64,000 bases of DNA from Streptomyces sp. NBC_01723 (GTDB lineage: Bacteria; Actinomycetota; Actinomycetes; Streptomycetales; Streptomycetaceae), in assembly GCF_036246005.1 (NCBI RefSeq), contig NZ_CP109171.1:3088001-3152000 (forward strand), read 5' to 3'. Shown here in pieces: positions 37,504 through 46,249 of the stretch. Below the pieces are notes generated by a model. The model did not search any database. It was not told the DNA's origin and saw only the letters and a program-made list of their open reading frames with translations. The position numbers were made by a program, and so were the translations under genes. The first letter of the stretch is position 1. Each line of letters begins with the position of its first letter.

Positions 37504-38679
37504 ATGACGACCCTCCCGCCCCCCGCCACGGAACTGTCCGCAGACGAGGCCCGCCGCCTCGCCCTCCGCGCACAGGGCTTCCTCGGCGCCCCCGACCGCC
37601 GCGCGGGCGTCCGCGGCGTCCTCCGGCACCTGGGCGCGGTGCAGCTCGACACCATCTCGGTCCTCGCCCGCTCCCACGAGCTCATCCCGTACGCCCGCCT
37701 GGGCGCGGTCGGCCGCAAGACGGTCGAGGACGCCTACTGGAAGGACACTCACGCCTTCGAGTACTGGTCGCACGCCGCCTGCGTCCTCCCCATCGAGGAG
37801 TGGCCCCACTTCGCCTTCCGCCGCCGCGCCTACCGCAACCGCCCGCACTGGAACCACTCCCTCCCGGACGGCACCTACGACCAGGTCGTCAAGCAGCTCC
37901 GCACCGAGGGCCCGCTCACCGCGACGGACCTGGGCGGCGCGAAGCGGACCAGCGAGTGGTGGGACTGGTCGGGCACGAAGGTCGCCGTCGAGCGCGCGCT
38001 GATGTACGGCGAGGTGGTGTGCGTGGAGCGCCGCGGCTGGAAGCGGGTGTACGACCTCGCGGAGCGCGCGGTCCCGGCAGCGCTGCTCCATGACGACCTT
38101 GACGACACCGAGTGCCTGCGCCGTCTCGTACGGCTGGCCGGCGAGTCCCTGGGCGTGGGCACGCGCGCGGACATCGCGGACTACCACCGCCTCAAGGCCG
38201 AGCAGGTCGACGCCGTGATCGCCGACTCGGGTCTGGTGCCGGTCACGGTGGCGGGCTGGTCCAAGCCCGCCTGGGCGGACCCCGCCGCCCTGGAGACGGT
38301 CCCGCGCGGGCGTCACCGCACCACGCTGCTCTCGCCCTTCGACTCCCTGATCTGGGAACGGGCGCGCACGGAGCGGATCTTCGGCTTCACCCACCGCCTG
38401 GAGGCCTACGTGCCCAAGCCCAAGCGGGTGCACGGCTACTTCGCGATGCCGGTGCTGGCCGGCGGACGGCTCGTCGGCCGCGTGGACCCGGCGCGGGAGG
38501 GACGCACCCTGGTCGCCAAGCAGGTCAGACTGGACGGCCTCAAGGCCGCTCCGGCGGTGGCCCAGGCGCTGGTCGAGGCGGCGAGCTGGGTCGACTGCAC
38601 GGACGTACGGGTGGAACGGGTCGACGCCCCGCACCTGCGCGAGGCCCTGGCGGCGGAGCTGGCCCGCCTGCTCGCCTGA
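37504..38679 (+). CDS. YcaQ/AlkZ-like DNA glycosylase (HTH_42 winged-helix protein)
   Basis: A 391-residue protein of the family of interstrand-crosslink-repair glycosylases. The catalytic motif region is GAVQLDTISVLARSHELIPYARLG. Gln47 and Asp49 form the QxD pattern typical of YcaQ-like enzymes, in contrast to the QxQ of antibiotic-resistance AlkZ. A winged-helix part (GPLTATDLGG....GTKVAVERALMYGEVVCVERRGWKRVYDLAERAVP) and a C-terminal beta domain (FDSLIWERARTERIFGF, RVHGYFAMPVL) follow. The start is ATG 37504. It probably acts in general alkylation repair; there is no neighbouring biosynthetic cluster. Confidence 0.85.
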   Translation: MTTLPPPATELSADEARRLALRAQGFLGAPDRRAGVRGVLRHLGAVQLDTISVLARSHELIPYARLGAVGRKTVEDAYWKDTHAFEYWSHAACVLPIEEWPHFAFRRRAYRNRPHWNHSLPDGTYDQVVKQLRTEGPLTATDLGGAKRTSEWWDWSGTKVAVERALMYGEVVCVERRGWKRVYDLAERAVPAALLHDDLDDTECLRRLVRLAGESLGVGTRADIADYHRLKAEQVDAVIADSGLVPVTVAGWSKPAWADPAALETVPRGRHRTTLLSPFDSLIWERARTERIFGFTHRLEAYVPKPKRVHGYFAMPVLAGGRLVGRVDPAREGRTLVAKQVRLDGLKAAPAVAQALVEAASWVDCTDVRVERVDAPHLREALAAELARLLA

Positions 38680-38685
38680 CCGGAG

Positions 38686-39450
38686 TCAGCGGATCTCGAG
38701 AATCTTCTCCCGCATCGCGTACACCACGGCCTCCATCCTGGAGTGCAGCTGCAGTTTCTCCAGGATGTTGCGGACGTGGTTCTTCACGGTGTTCTCGGAG
38801 ATGAAGAGTTCCTTGGCGATGTCCCGGTTGTTCATTCCGGTGGCGACGAGCTTGAGGACCTCCAGCTCGCGATCGGTGAGCCGCGGCGCCGGCACCAGTC
38901 GGCGTTCGTCGGTCCGCTGAATCATCGACTTGAACTCGGTGAGCAGTTTCGACGCCATGGACGGACTGATCTGAGACTGCCCGTCGGCCACCGCGCGAAT
39001 GGCGGTGGCCACTTCGTCCGTGGAGATCTCCTTGAGGAGATAGCCGGTCGCGCCCGCCTTGATCGCGTCGTAGAGGTCGGCCTCCTCATCACTGATCGTC
39101 AGCATGATGATCTTGGCGCTGGGGGCCACTTCCTTGATGGAGGTGCAGGCCTCGATCCCGCCCCGCTTGGGCATCCGCACATCCATCAGGATGATGTCCG
39201 GCAGCAGATCTGCGGCCTTCTCCACGGCCTCGGCGCCGTCACCGGCCTCGCCGACGACCTGGATGTCCTCCTCGGCCGCGAGCACGATCTCGAGGCCCCG
39301 GCGGAAGAGGGCGTGGTCGTCCACGACCAGGACCCTGATGGGTTCCTCGCGTGTGGAGCCCACGTCCGCGTCCGGCCCCAGGCCGGCGGCCCCGTCGTCG
39401 ATCCCGTGGTCGACGCCCGCACCCCGCATCGGTCCGAAACTGTCCGCCAT
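38686..39450 (-). CDS. NarL/LuxR-family response regulator (orphan)
   Basis: A 254-residue response regulator. ATG 39450 follows an ideal gggggagg site; the upstream frame has none. A variable acidic N-terminus (about 35 residues) precedes the receiver: VDDHALFRRG (acidic pair at 44-45), phosphoacceptor Asp90 (ILMDVRMPKRGG), LTISDEEADLYDAIKAGATGYLLKEIS with the conserved Lys. The C-terminal LuxR helix-turn-helix is RLTDRELEVLKLVATGMNNRDIAKELFISENTVKNHVRNILEKLQLHSRMEAVVYAM. No histidine kinase is adjacent. It is close to hpf on the same strand but separated by a strong hairpin. Confidence 0.9.
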   Translation of the reverse strand: MADSFGPMRGAGVDHGIDDGAAGLGPDADVGSTREEPIRVLVVDDHALFRRGLEIVLAAEEDIQVVGEAGDGAEAVEKAADLLPDIILMDVRMPKRGGIEACTSIKEVAPSAKIIMLTISDEEADLYDAIKAGATGYLLKEISTDEVATAIRAVADGQSQISPSMASKLLTEFKSMIQRTDERRLVPAPRLTDRELEVLKLVATGMNNRDIAKELFISENTVKNHVRNILEKLQLHSRMEAVVYAMREKILEIR

Positions 39451-39612
39451 CGTTCCTCCCCCTGAAGGCTTTGGCCCGTGGTCCTGCGCCATCGCCAACC
39501 CAGAGCAACGGCCCACCGGTTGGGCCGTTGCCGCCATGATTCCATGTCCGACGGACAACGGGGTGACCGCGCGGGTCCCGGAGGGGTCGCACACCCTCGC
39601 GCACCGTCGCAC

Positions 39613-39655
39613 ACCGGTGCCCCTGGGGGCGCACACGCGCTCCAGGGGCACCGGT
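39613..39655 (-). terminator. Terminator of hpf
   Basis: A 14-bp perfect stem (accggtgcccctgg / ccaggggcaccggt) with a 15-nt loop, 20 nt beyond the hpf stop on the minus strand. Confidence 0.75.
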
Positions 39656-39675
39656 CCGCTGTCACCCGGCGGTGG

Positions 39676-40368
39676 TCAACCGCCGAGCGCGTCGCCCGCG
39701 TCGGGGGCGTGCGCCTGGGTGACCATCGTGTCCGTGGTGAGGTGGATCACGCCGTAGTCGTAGGCGTGCCGCCGGTAGACGACACTGGGTTCCTTCGTCT
39801 CGGAGTCGACGAACAGATAGAAGTCGTGCCCGACCAGTTCCATCTCGTAGAGCGCCTGGTCGAGGGACATCGGCGCCGCCACGTGGGTCTTCTCGCGGAC
39901 GACGAGCGGCCCGTCGCCCTGGACCTCCAGCGAGCCGATCTTCCTGGTGGGGACGCCGTCCTGCTTCTCGGTCGGGACGACGTCGCCGTTCCCGTTGAGT
40001 GTTGCCGCGCCGGGTACGTGGTCGGCGACCTCGGCCGCCGGGATCCGGCGTGCGCCGCGGCGCGAGAAGCGCTTGTCGTGCTGCTTGCGCAGTCGTGCGC
40101 CAAGCTTCTCCGCCGCCAGGTCGAGCGCCGCGTACGGGTCGCTCGCCGCTGCCTCCGCCCGGATCACCGGACCGCGGGAGCGGAGCGTGATCTCCACTCG
40201 GTCACAGCGGTCGGCCTGTCGGGGGTTCGGCTCCTTGGACACCTCGACGTCGAGGCTGATCACCTTGCCATCGAGCTTCTGGATCTTCTCCAGCTTCAGC
40301 TTCTCGGCCACGTGCTTCCGGAACCGCTCGGGCACCTCGGTCTTGCGGCCCTTGACGACGATGTCCAC
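39676..40368 (-). CDS. hpf: Ribosome hibernation promoting factor, long form
   Basis: A 230-residue long HPF that dimerises 70S ribosomes into inactive 100S particles. GTG 40368 has a ggag site 6 nt upstream and gives MDIVVKGRKTEVPERFRKHVAEKLKLEKI. The N-terminal ribosome-binding domain (about 1-105) is followed by a linker of about 60 residues and a C-terminal dimerisation domain (about 165-218: MSLDQALYEMELVGHDFYLFVDSETKEPSVVYRRHAYDYGVIHL). All expected motifs are present. The 287-nt gap to comF holds two hairpins. Expected to be induced in stationary phase or under stress. Confidence 0.93.
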   Translation of the reverse strand: MDIVVKGRKTEVPERFRKHVAEKLKLEKIQKLDGKVISLDVEVSKEPNPRQADRCDRVEITLRSRGPVIRAEAAASDPYAALDLAAEKLGARLRKQHDKRFSRRGARRIPAAEVADHVPGAATLNGNGDVVPTEKQDGVPTRKIGSLEVQGDGPLVVREKTHVAAPMSLDQALYEMELVGHDFYLFVDSETKEPSVVYRRHAYDYGVIHLTTDTMVTQAHAPDAGDALGG

Positions 40369-40389
40369 GCAGAACTCCGTTCCCGGATC

Positions 40390-40450
40390 GCTCCGCTTCC
40401 ATGGCGGAGCATCTCCCTTTTGCACCAGGTTCCGGTGTACTCCGGAACCT
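40390..40450 (-). promoter_or_regulatory. Two hairpins in the 5' leader of hpf
   Basis: Read on the minus strand, a 9-bp stem (aggttccgg / ccggaacct, 6-nt loop, 40427-40450) is followed by a 7-bp stem (gctccgc / gcggagc, 40390-40410), ending about 22 nt before the GTG. They could serve RNA stability or translational control. The remainder of the 287-nt comF-hpf gap shows no gene. Confidence 0.4.
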
Positions 40451-40655
40451 CGGACTCGGTGACGTCCACCTCCTCCCCCGCGGGCGAGATCTCCACTCCC
40501 CCGGTGCGGGTGATGACGGTAAAACCCGCAGCACGGCATTCGGATTTGAGAGGTGTGGCCTGCGGCTTTGCCTCACAACCGAACATATCTCGCCCGGGTG
40601 GATGTCGTCACCCTCTACCGCGACGTACCTCCGTTCCGGTGAATAGGACCTCTCA

Positions 40656-41552
40656 TTACCTGCAACGACGTAAGTTCCCAGTCAGTTCCGGTTTATTTTC
40701 GAAAGAATCAGGTGAAGCTGCGACCACTGCCGCGCAGATCGCTTCACGGAACGCGCCATCTCCTCCGTTGGGTCCCGCCATTTGCGGCCCGGTCTTCCGT
40801 TCCTCTCTGCCTTCCCCCGCCACCGACGGATACACAGCCGATCTCGCCTTCCCGTACGTGTGGGGCCCCGTCCGCGACTCAGCCGCGCGCACGGCACGTG
40901 CCGCCTCGGTCAGGGACGCCCCCGTCGTCATCAGGTCGTCGACCAGGACGACCGGGCCGCCGCCGCACAGGAGCCGGCCGCCGCCAGGAGCCACCGCCAG
41001 GGCGCCGGCGAGGTTGTCCAACCGCTGCCGGGCGTCGAGGTCCGCCTGGTCGGCCACGGGATGCCGCTGGCGCAGCAGTGCGGCCACCCGGACGGGCACC
41101 CCGGTGCGCCGCAACTCCCCCGCCGCCGCGAGGGCGATCCGCCGCGCCGGGTCGTGCCCGCGTCTGCGCACCGCCCGGCGCGCCGACGGCACGGGCACCA
41201 GAAGCACCGGGCCCGGTACGCCGTCCGCTCCCCCGACGCCGGTCCACGCCTCGCGGAGCCCAGCCCGCACCGCTCCCGCCAGGGCCTCGCCGAGCGGCGG
41301 TGTGAGGGCCAGGACGCCCCGCTCCTTGTGCGCCAGCAGCGCCGCCCGCACCTCGTCCGCGTAGGGCGCTGCCGCGTGCACCGACGGCAGCCCGGACGGC
41401 TCCGGCACCGGCCGCACCCGGCGCGGCTCGGACCCGCTCAGGGCGGTGCGGCACCCTGGGCACAGCACCGCCCGGGACCAGCCGCAGCCGCCGCACTCGG
41501 CCGGCAGCACCAGGTCCGTGAGGTCTCGCCACCAGTCCCGCAATCTCCACAT
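40656..41552 (-). CDS. comF: ComF-family phosphoribosyltransferase-like protein
   Basis: A 298-residue protein. An N-terminal zinc-finger-like part has four cysteines (ECGGCGW and LCPGC, within residues 15-40). The PRTase domain has LLVPVPSARRAVRRRGHDPARRIA, and the PRPP loop is VVLVDDLMTTGASLTEAARAV. After that loop a run of about 50 residues (ESRTGPHTYGKARSAV...) precedes the expected last strand AICAAVVAASPDSFE. ATG 41552 gives MWRLRDWWRDLTDLVLPAECGGCG. Upstream starts would extend into lpqB-side intergenic sequence. Family members aid DNA uptake in competent bacteria; here the role is unknown. It lies downstream of lpqB on the same strand. Confidence 0.88.
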   Translation of the reverse strand: MWRLRDWWRDLTDLVLPAECGGCGWSRAVLCPGCRTALSGSEPRRVRPVPEPSGLPSVHAAAPYADEVRAALLAHKERGVLALTPPLGEALAGAVRAGLREAWTGVGGADGVPGPVLLVPVPSARRAVRRRGHDPARRIALAAAGELRRTGVPVRVAALLRQRHPVADQADLDARQRLDNLAGALAVAPGGGRLLCGGGPVVLVDDLMTTGASLTEAARAVRAAESRTGPHTYGKARSAVYPSVAGEGREERKTGPQMAGPNGGDGAFREAICAAVVAASPDSFENKPELTGNLRRCR

Positions 41553-41641
41553 GGCCACCACTGTGCCAAGCCCGGCGAAACCCGGCCAGGCCTGTGGAAA
41601 ACGTCTCCGGGCCCCTGTGGAAAACCGTTGGGGACGATGTC

Positions 41642-43489
41642 TCAGCCCGGATAGACGGGAGCCGTCCCCTCCGTGACCTTCTGCCACTGGAGCCCCGACG
41701 GCAGCCGCACGATCAGGTCCTCGGAGTAGGCCACGAGCGGCAGCCGCTCGTCCTCGGTCGCGGCGATCTCCTTGACGCCGGTCAGGGCGGCGGGCACGGA
41801 GGCCTCCGGCGTCGAGCCGTCGACCTGGACGTATCCGACCTGCTGGACGCCGCCGCGCTCGCGCCCGACCACCACGAGCCTGCTGTCACCGGCCCACGAC
41901 ATGGCCGTGACCTCCTCCAGCTCGGGAGTGGCGGAGCGCAGTTCGAGGACGGTGACCGCAGGCCGTTCGCCCGCCCTCTCGTCCCGTTCGATCCGCCCGA
42001 TGAGCAGCGACCGCTTGCCGTCCTTCTCCACGATGAGCGCGATCCGCACCCCGTCGGCCGCCGCCCGCACGGCCTGCACCCGCCCGTCGAGACCCGGCGT
42101 GCGCACCTCCACCGGCTCACCGGCGCCCTTCTCCAGCAGCAGCAGCCGCGGGTCGGCCGGGTCGCGGTCGGCGATCCACAGGTCGCCCTGCGCGTCCCAG
42201 CTGGGCGGGGTCAGCCGGTCGGCCTCCGCCTTGCCCTTGCTGAGCAGCACGGGGTCGCCGAGCGAACCGCCCGACACCAGGGAGCCGACGTACAGCGACT
42301 TGTTGTCGAGGCCGATACCGGCGGCGCTGTGCTCGTCGCGCGACACCGCCACCGCCCGCAGCGCCTTCTCACCCTCGCCGAGCGGGCCGGGCACGGGTTC
42401 CGCCCGGGTCCCGTTGCTGCCCGCGGCGATCCGGACCAGGCGGTCCTCGTCGTCCACGAAGTACAGGTAGTCGGGCCGCTGTGCCGAGCCCCGCGCGGCG
42501 ACCGTCTCCGCGCGGTCCTCGCTGAGCGAACACAGCTGCTCACCACCCGCGCGCAGCTCGACCTCCTCCACCGCCGGGGTGAGGTTCTGCAGCGTGAACA
42601 GGAGCTGGGCGGCCATCTCGTCGCACTGGTCCTGATCGGCGCCGGCGGCCTTCTCGTTCAACGGGACGGTGAGCTTGCTGCGATCGTCGGGCGTCAGCGA
42701 ACCGGCGTTCTTCGCCAGCGCCGTCCCGGTCGGGAAGCTCGACCTCACCACGGGCCCGAGCAGGCCCGACGGCCCGCCGATCAGAGAGCTCACCACCTGG
42801 GTCATGGGGTCCACCCGCCGACGGAGGTACACCGGGTCGGCCACGGCCGCCGGCTGCGGGCTCGCGCCCTCGTCGGCCGCCGAGCGCACCGCGGTGTTCG
42901 AGGCGAAGTAGTACCGGTTGACCGACATGTAGTTGCGCTGGAAGTCCGACTTGCCCATGACGACGCCCTGCGGCAGCTGGTCGATGCGCCACTGCTTGGT
43001 CTTGCCGTCCCGGGTCAGGTGCACCGACTGCCGGTACGCGCCGTCGGCCGGCGAGTACGACTGCTGGGCGTCCACCGTGGCGACCTTGGCGCCCGTCAGG
43101 GTCACCGAGTAGTCGTTGGCTTCCTCGCGGCTGCCGGAGTGGTCCGACTCGGTACCCGGGCCGCCCGCGAGCACGGTCGCCGACTCGTCCGGCCGCCAGT
43201 TCTCCGCGGCATCGCCGGTCAGATACTTGCGTGCCGTCTCATAGTGCGGATCGTCGCTGGTCAGGGCCTCCAGAAAGCCCTGCACGATGTCGGAGGGCGG
43301 CGCGTCCTCCCGCGGCGGCATCGCGAACACCCGCACCTGCGGGTCCTGCCGCGGTGTGGACTCCACCCCGCGCAGATCCCCGCTGTCCGGCATGGACGCG
43401 CATCCCGCCAGCAGCACGACGCCGCCGACGGCGTACCCCACCACACGTGCCGGCCTGCGCCGACCGCCTCCCCCGCGGTCAGCGCCCAC
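41642..43489 (-). CDS. lpqB: Lipoprotein LpqB, partner of MtrAB
   Basis: A 615-residue lipoprotein. GTG 43489 follows ggggagg and overlaps the mtrB stop by 11 nt, so the genes are coupled. The basic N-terminus, hydrophobic core and lipobox VVLLAGC (Cys30) are clear. The N-terminal third resembles a GerMN-type domain (SYSPADGAYRQSVHLTRDGKTKQWRI), and the C-terminal part a beta-propeller-like region. In actinobacteria LpqB binds the extracytoplasmic part of MtrB and modulates its signalling. The mtrA-mtrB-lpqB order is the conserved one. Confidence 0.93.
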   Translation of the reverse strand: MGADRGGGGRRRPARVVGYAVGGVVLLAGCASMPDSGDLRGVESTPRQDPQVRVFAMPPREDAPPSDIVQGFLEALTSDDPHYETARKYLTGDAAENWRPDESATVLAGGPGTESDHSGSREEANDYSVTLTGAKVATVDAQQSYSPADGAYRQSVHLTRDGKTKQWRIDQLPQGVVMGKSDFQRNYMSVNRYYFASNTAVRSAADEGASPQPAAVADPVYLRRRVDPMTQVVSSLIGGPSGLLGPVVRSSFPTGTALAKNAGSLTPDDRSKLTVPLNEKAAGADQDQCDEMAAQLLFTLQNLTPAVEEVELRAGGEQLCSLSEDRAETVAARGSAQRPDYLYFVDDEDRLVRIAAGSNGTRAEPVPGPLGEGEKALRAVAVSRDEHSAAGIGLDNKSLYVGSLVSGGSLGDPVLLSKGKAEADRLTPPSWDAQGDLWIADRDPADPRLLLLEKGAGEPVEVRTPGLDGRVQAVRAAADGVRIALIVEKDGKRSLLIGRIERDERAGERPAVTVLELRSATPELEEVTAMSWAGDSRLVVVGRERGGVQQVGYVQVDGSTPEASVPAALTGVKEIAATEDERLPLVAYSEDLIVRLPSGLQWQKVTEGTAPVYPG

Positions 43490-45554
43490 GAGATGCCTCC
43501 CCTTGCCTGCTCGGATCCTCCGACCGGGTGCCCTGACTGCCGTCCGCCTCCGCGGGACCGCCGTCCTGTCTCCGGGCGCCCGGCGGCGCGGGCCTCGGCA
43601 CCACGCGCGCCCCGTTGCCCGGAAGGGCCGTCGGGTCGGCCGTGGGGGCCGCCATGGCCGACCTCGACGGTATCGGGCCCCGCGCGGGCACCTGGGACGT
43701 CTGTCCGGCCGACGCCTGCGCCGGGACACCCGCCGCCTTGTTGTCCGCACCGCGCGGGGTGGCGTTGTCGTCGAGACCGGCGTCGTGGAGTCCGCGGTTG
43801 CGCCGCGAGTCCGCCGGCTCCAGCGGTATCGGTGAGCCCCGCAACGGCTCGTCCGCGGTCCTGGGCAGCGTCAGCCGGAACTGCGAGCCGCCGCCCGGTT
43901 CGCCCCAGGCCTGGAGCCAGCCGCCGTGCAGCCGCGCGTCCTCCAGGGCGATCGACAGTCCCAGCCCCGTACCGCCGGTGGTACGCGCGCGTGCCGGGTC
44001 GGCCCGCCAGAAGCGGCTGAACACCCGCGTGGCCTCGCCCGGCTTGAGCCCGACGCCGTAGTCGCGCACTCCGACGGCGACCGCGCCGCCGGCCGCGGCG
44101 AGCTTGACGACGACGTCCCGCCCCTCGCCGTGCTCGACGGCGTTGACGACGAGGTTGCGCAGCACCCGCTCGACACGCCGGGCGTCCGCCTCCGCGACGA
44201 CGGGCTGCTGGTCGCCGACCACGCGGATCGGCGTGCCCTTGCGCTCGGCGAGCGGCTCCGCACCGCTGACGACCCGCCGTACGACCTCCCTGAGGTCTAT
44301 CGGCTCGGCCTCCAGGGCGGCGGCGCCCGCGTCGAAGCGGCTGATCTCCAGCAGGTCCGCGAGCAGCGTCTCGAACCGGTCCAGCTGGTCGGCGAGCAGT
44401 TCCGCCGACCGCGCGGTGACCGGGTCGAAGTCCACGCGCGCGTCGTGGATGACGTCGGCGGCCATCCGTACGGTCGTCAGCGGCGTACGCAGCTCGTGCG
44501 ACACGTCGGACACGAACCGCCGCTGCATCCGCGACAGGTCCTCCAGCTGGCTGATCTTGAGCTGGAGGTTCTGCGCCATCTTGTTGAAGGCCTCGCCGAG
44601 CCGCGCGATGTCGTCCTCTCCGGTGACCTTCATACGTTCCTGGAGCCGCCCCGCGGACAACCGCTCGGCGATGCTGGCGGCCATCCGTACGGGTGTGACG
44701 ACCTGGCGCACGACGAGCCAGGCGATGGCACCGAGCAGTACGACGACGAAGAGCCCGGCCGTCGCGAGCGTGCCTCTGACGAGGCTGAGGGACTTCTCCT
44801 CCTGGGTGAGCGGGAAGAGGTAGTACAGCTGGTACGGCTCGCCGTTGGGGTCGTTGACCTGCTTGCCGATGACCAGCCCGGGCTGGGAGCCCTGGTCGGA
44901 GTTGTAGACGATCCGGGTGTAGCTCTGGGCCGCAGCGGTGTCGCCGTCGATCCGCTCCCGCAGGGCCTCCGGGACGCTGACCGCCCAGTCGACCGATCCG
45001 GAGGCACGCGGGCCGCGTCCGCTGCCGCTCTCGCCGCCCATGGGGAGCGTGACCACGTCGAAGGCGCCCTGGCCGCCGCTGGAGAGCGACTTCACCAGTT
45101 CACTCATCCACTGGATGACGTTCTGCGAGGGCCGGCCGTCCGCGGGGTTGGTGTCGTCGCCGTCGGCGCCCGCCGCCTCCTCCGCCTTCTGCTTGGCCGC
45201 CGTGAAACCGCCGGTGGCCTGGCTCTGGGACGCCTTCACCTTGGCGTCCAGCAGTCCGTTGCGGACCTGTCCGATCACCACGAAGCCGAGCAGGAGCACC
45301 ACACCCAGCGACATCAGCAGCGTGGTGACGACGACCTTGAGCTGGATGTTGCGCCGCCACAGCCGCATGACGGGCAGCAGCGGACGCCGCACCCAGCGTA
45401 TGAACAGCCGGATCACCGGGCTGCCCTGCACCCCGCCGTGCAGGAGCCCGCCCTTCAGCAGGCGGCCGAAGCGCGAACCGGCGGGCGGGGGGCCGACAGG
45501 CCGTCCGGCGCGGGCCTCGGACCCGGGCGCCGAAGCGGCACTGTCCCTGGTCAT
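43479..45554 (-). CDS. mtrB: Sensor histidine kinase MtrB
   Basis: A 691-residue membrane kinase. Cytoplasmic basic N-terminus, TM1 (about 72-96), an extracytoplasmic sensor of about 165 residues, TM2 (about 262-284), HAMP (about 284-337), then the phosphoacceptor His353 in SDVSHELRTPLTTVRM. ATPase boxes: N (LRNLVVNAVEHG), G1 (VRDYGVGL) and G2 (GGTGLGLSIA). A C-terminal extension of about 110 residues is Pro/Ala/Arg-rich and disordered-looking. One nucleotide separates it from mtrA. It controls cell-wall and division genes through MtrA in other actinobacteria. Confidence 0.95.
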   Translation of the reverse strand: MTRDSAASAPGSEARAGRPVGPPPAGSRFGRLLKGGLLHGGVQGSPVIRLFIRWVRRPLLPVMRLWRRNIQLKVVVTTLLMSLGVVLLLGFVVIGQVRNGLLDAKVKASQSQATGGFTAAKQKAEEAAGADGDDTNPADGRPSQNVIQWMSELVKSLSSGGQGAFDVVTLPMGGESGSGRGPRASGSVDWAVSVPEALRERIDGDTAAAQSYTRIVYNSDQGSQPGLVIGKQVNDPNGEPYQLYYLFPLTQEEKSLSLVRGTLATAGLFVVVLLGAIAWLVVRQVVTPVRMAASIAERLSAGRLQERMKVTGEDDIARLGEAFNKMAQNLQLKISQLEDLSRMQRRFVSDVSHELRTPLTTVRMAADVIHDARVDFDPVTARSAELLADQLDRFETLLADLLEISRFDAGAAALEAEPIDLREVVRRVVSGAEPLAERKGTPIRVVGDQQPVVAEADARRVERVLRNLVVNAVEHGEGRDVVVKLAAAGGAVAVGVRDYGVGLKPGEATRVFSRFWRADPARARTTGGTGLGLSIALEDARLHGGWLQAWGEPGGGSQFRLTLPRTADEPLRGSPIPLEPADSRRNRGLHDAGLDDNATPRGADNKAAGVPAQASAGQTSQVPARGPIPSRSAMAAPTADPTALPGNGARVVPRPAPPGARRQDGGPAEADGSQGTRSEDPSRQGEASRGR

Positions 45555-45555
45555 G

Positions 45556-46245
45556 TCAGCTCGGCCCGGCCTTGTAGCCGACGCCGCGAACGGTCACCAC
45601 GATCTCCGGCTTCTCCGGGTCCTTCTCGACCTTGGAGCGCAGCCGCTGCACATGCACGTTGACCAGCCGGGTGTCGGCGGCGTGCCGGTAGCCCCAGACC
45701 TGCTCGAGGAGCACCTCGCGCGTGAACACCTGCCACGGCTTGCGGGCCAGCGCCACCAGCAGGTCGAACTCCAGCGGCGTCAGCGCGATCGACTGCCCCT
45801 CGCGCTTCACGGAGTGACCGGCCACGTCGATGACCAGGTCGCCTATGGCGAGCTGCTCCGGTGCCGGTTCCTCCGACCTCCTGAGCCGCGCCCGGATACG
45901 GGCCACCAGCTCCTTGGGCTTGAACGGCTTCACGATGTAGTCGTCGGCGCCCGACTCGAGACCGACCACGACGTCGACGGTGTCACTCTTCGCCGTCAGC
46001 ATCACGATCGGCACACCCGACTCCGCCCTGATCAGGCGGCACACCTCGATGCCGTCCCGACCGGGCAGCATCAGGTCGAGCAGCACCAGATCGGGCTTGG
46101 TCTCCCGGAAGGCGGCCAGCGCCTTGTCGCCGTCGGCTACGAAAGATGGCTCAAAACCCTCACCACGCAGCACAATGCCGAGCATCTCGGCCAGTGCGGT
46201 GTCGTCGTCGACGACAAGGACTCGTCCCTTCATAAACGACATCAT
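45556..46245 (-). CDS. mtrA: Response regulator MtrA (OmpR family)
   Basis: A 229-residue regulator. Receiver: VVDDD (11-15), phosphoacceptor Asp57 (LVLLDLMLPGRDG), Thr84 and Lys106 (YIVKPF). The OmpR-type winged helix covers about 135-227 (LTPLEFDLLVALARKPWQVFTREVLLEQVWGYRHAADTRLVNVHVQRLRSKVE). The start could be ATG 46245 or 46233 (MKGRVLVVDDD); neither has a strong ribosome-binding site. Only 4 nt separate it from the mtnA stop, so transcription probably also comes from upstream. MtrA regulates development and cell-wall genes in Streptomyces. Confidence 0.96.
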   Translation of the reverse strand: MMSFMKGRVLVVDDDTALAEMLGIVLRGEGFEPSFVADGDKALAAFRETKPDLVLLDLMLPGRDGIEVCRLIRAESGVPIVMLTAKSDTVDVVVGLESGADDYIVKPFKPKELVARIRARLRRSEEPAPEQLAIGDLVIDVAGHSVKREGQSIALTPLEFDLLVALARKPWQVFTREVLLEQVWGYRHAADTRLVNVHVQRLRSKVEKDPEKPEIVVTVRGVGYKAGPS

Positions 46246-46249
46246 CCCA

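Noticed and set aside
40296..40586. 96-codon minus-strand frame in the hpf leader
   Set aside because: It overlaps hpf in another frame, has no ribosome-binding site and no conserved-looking pattern.
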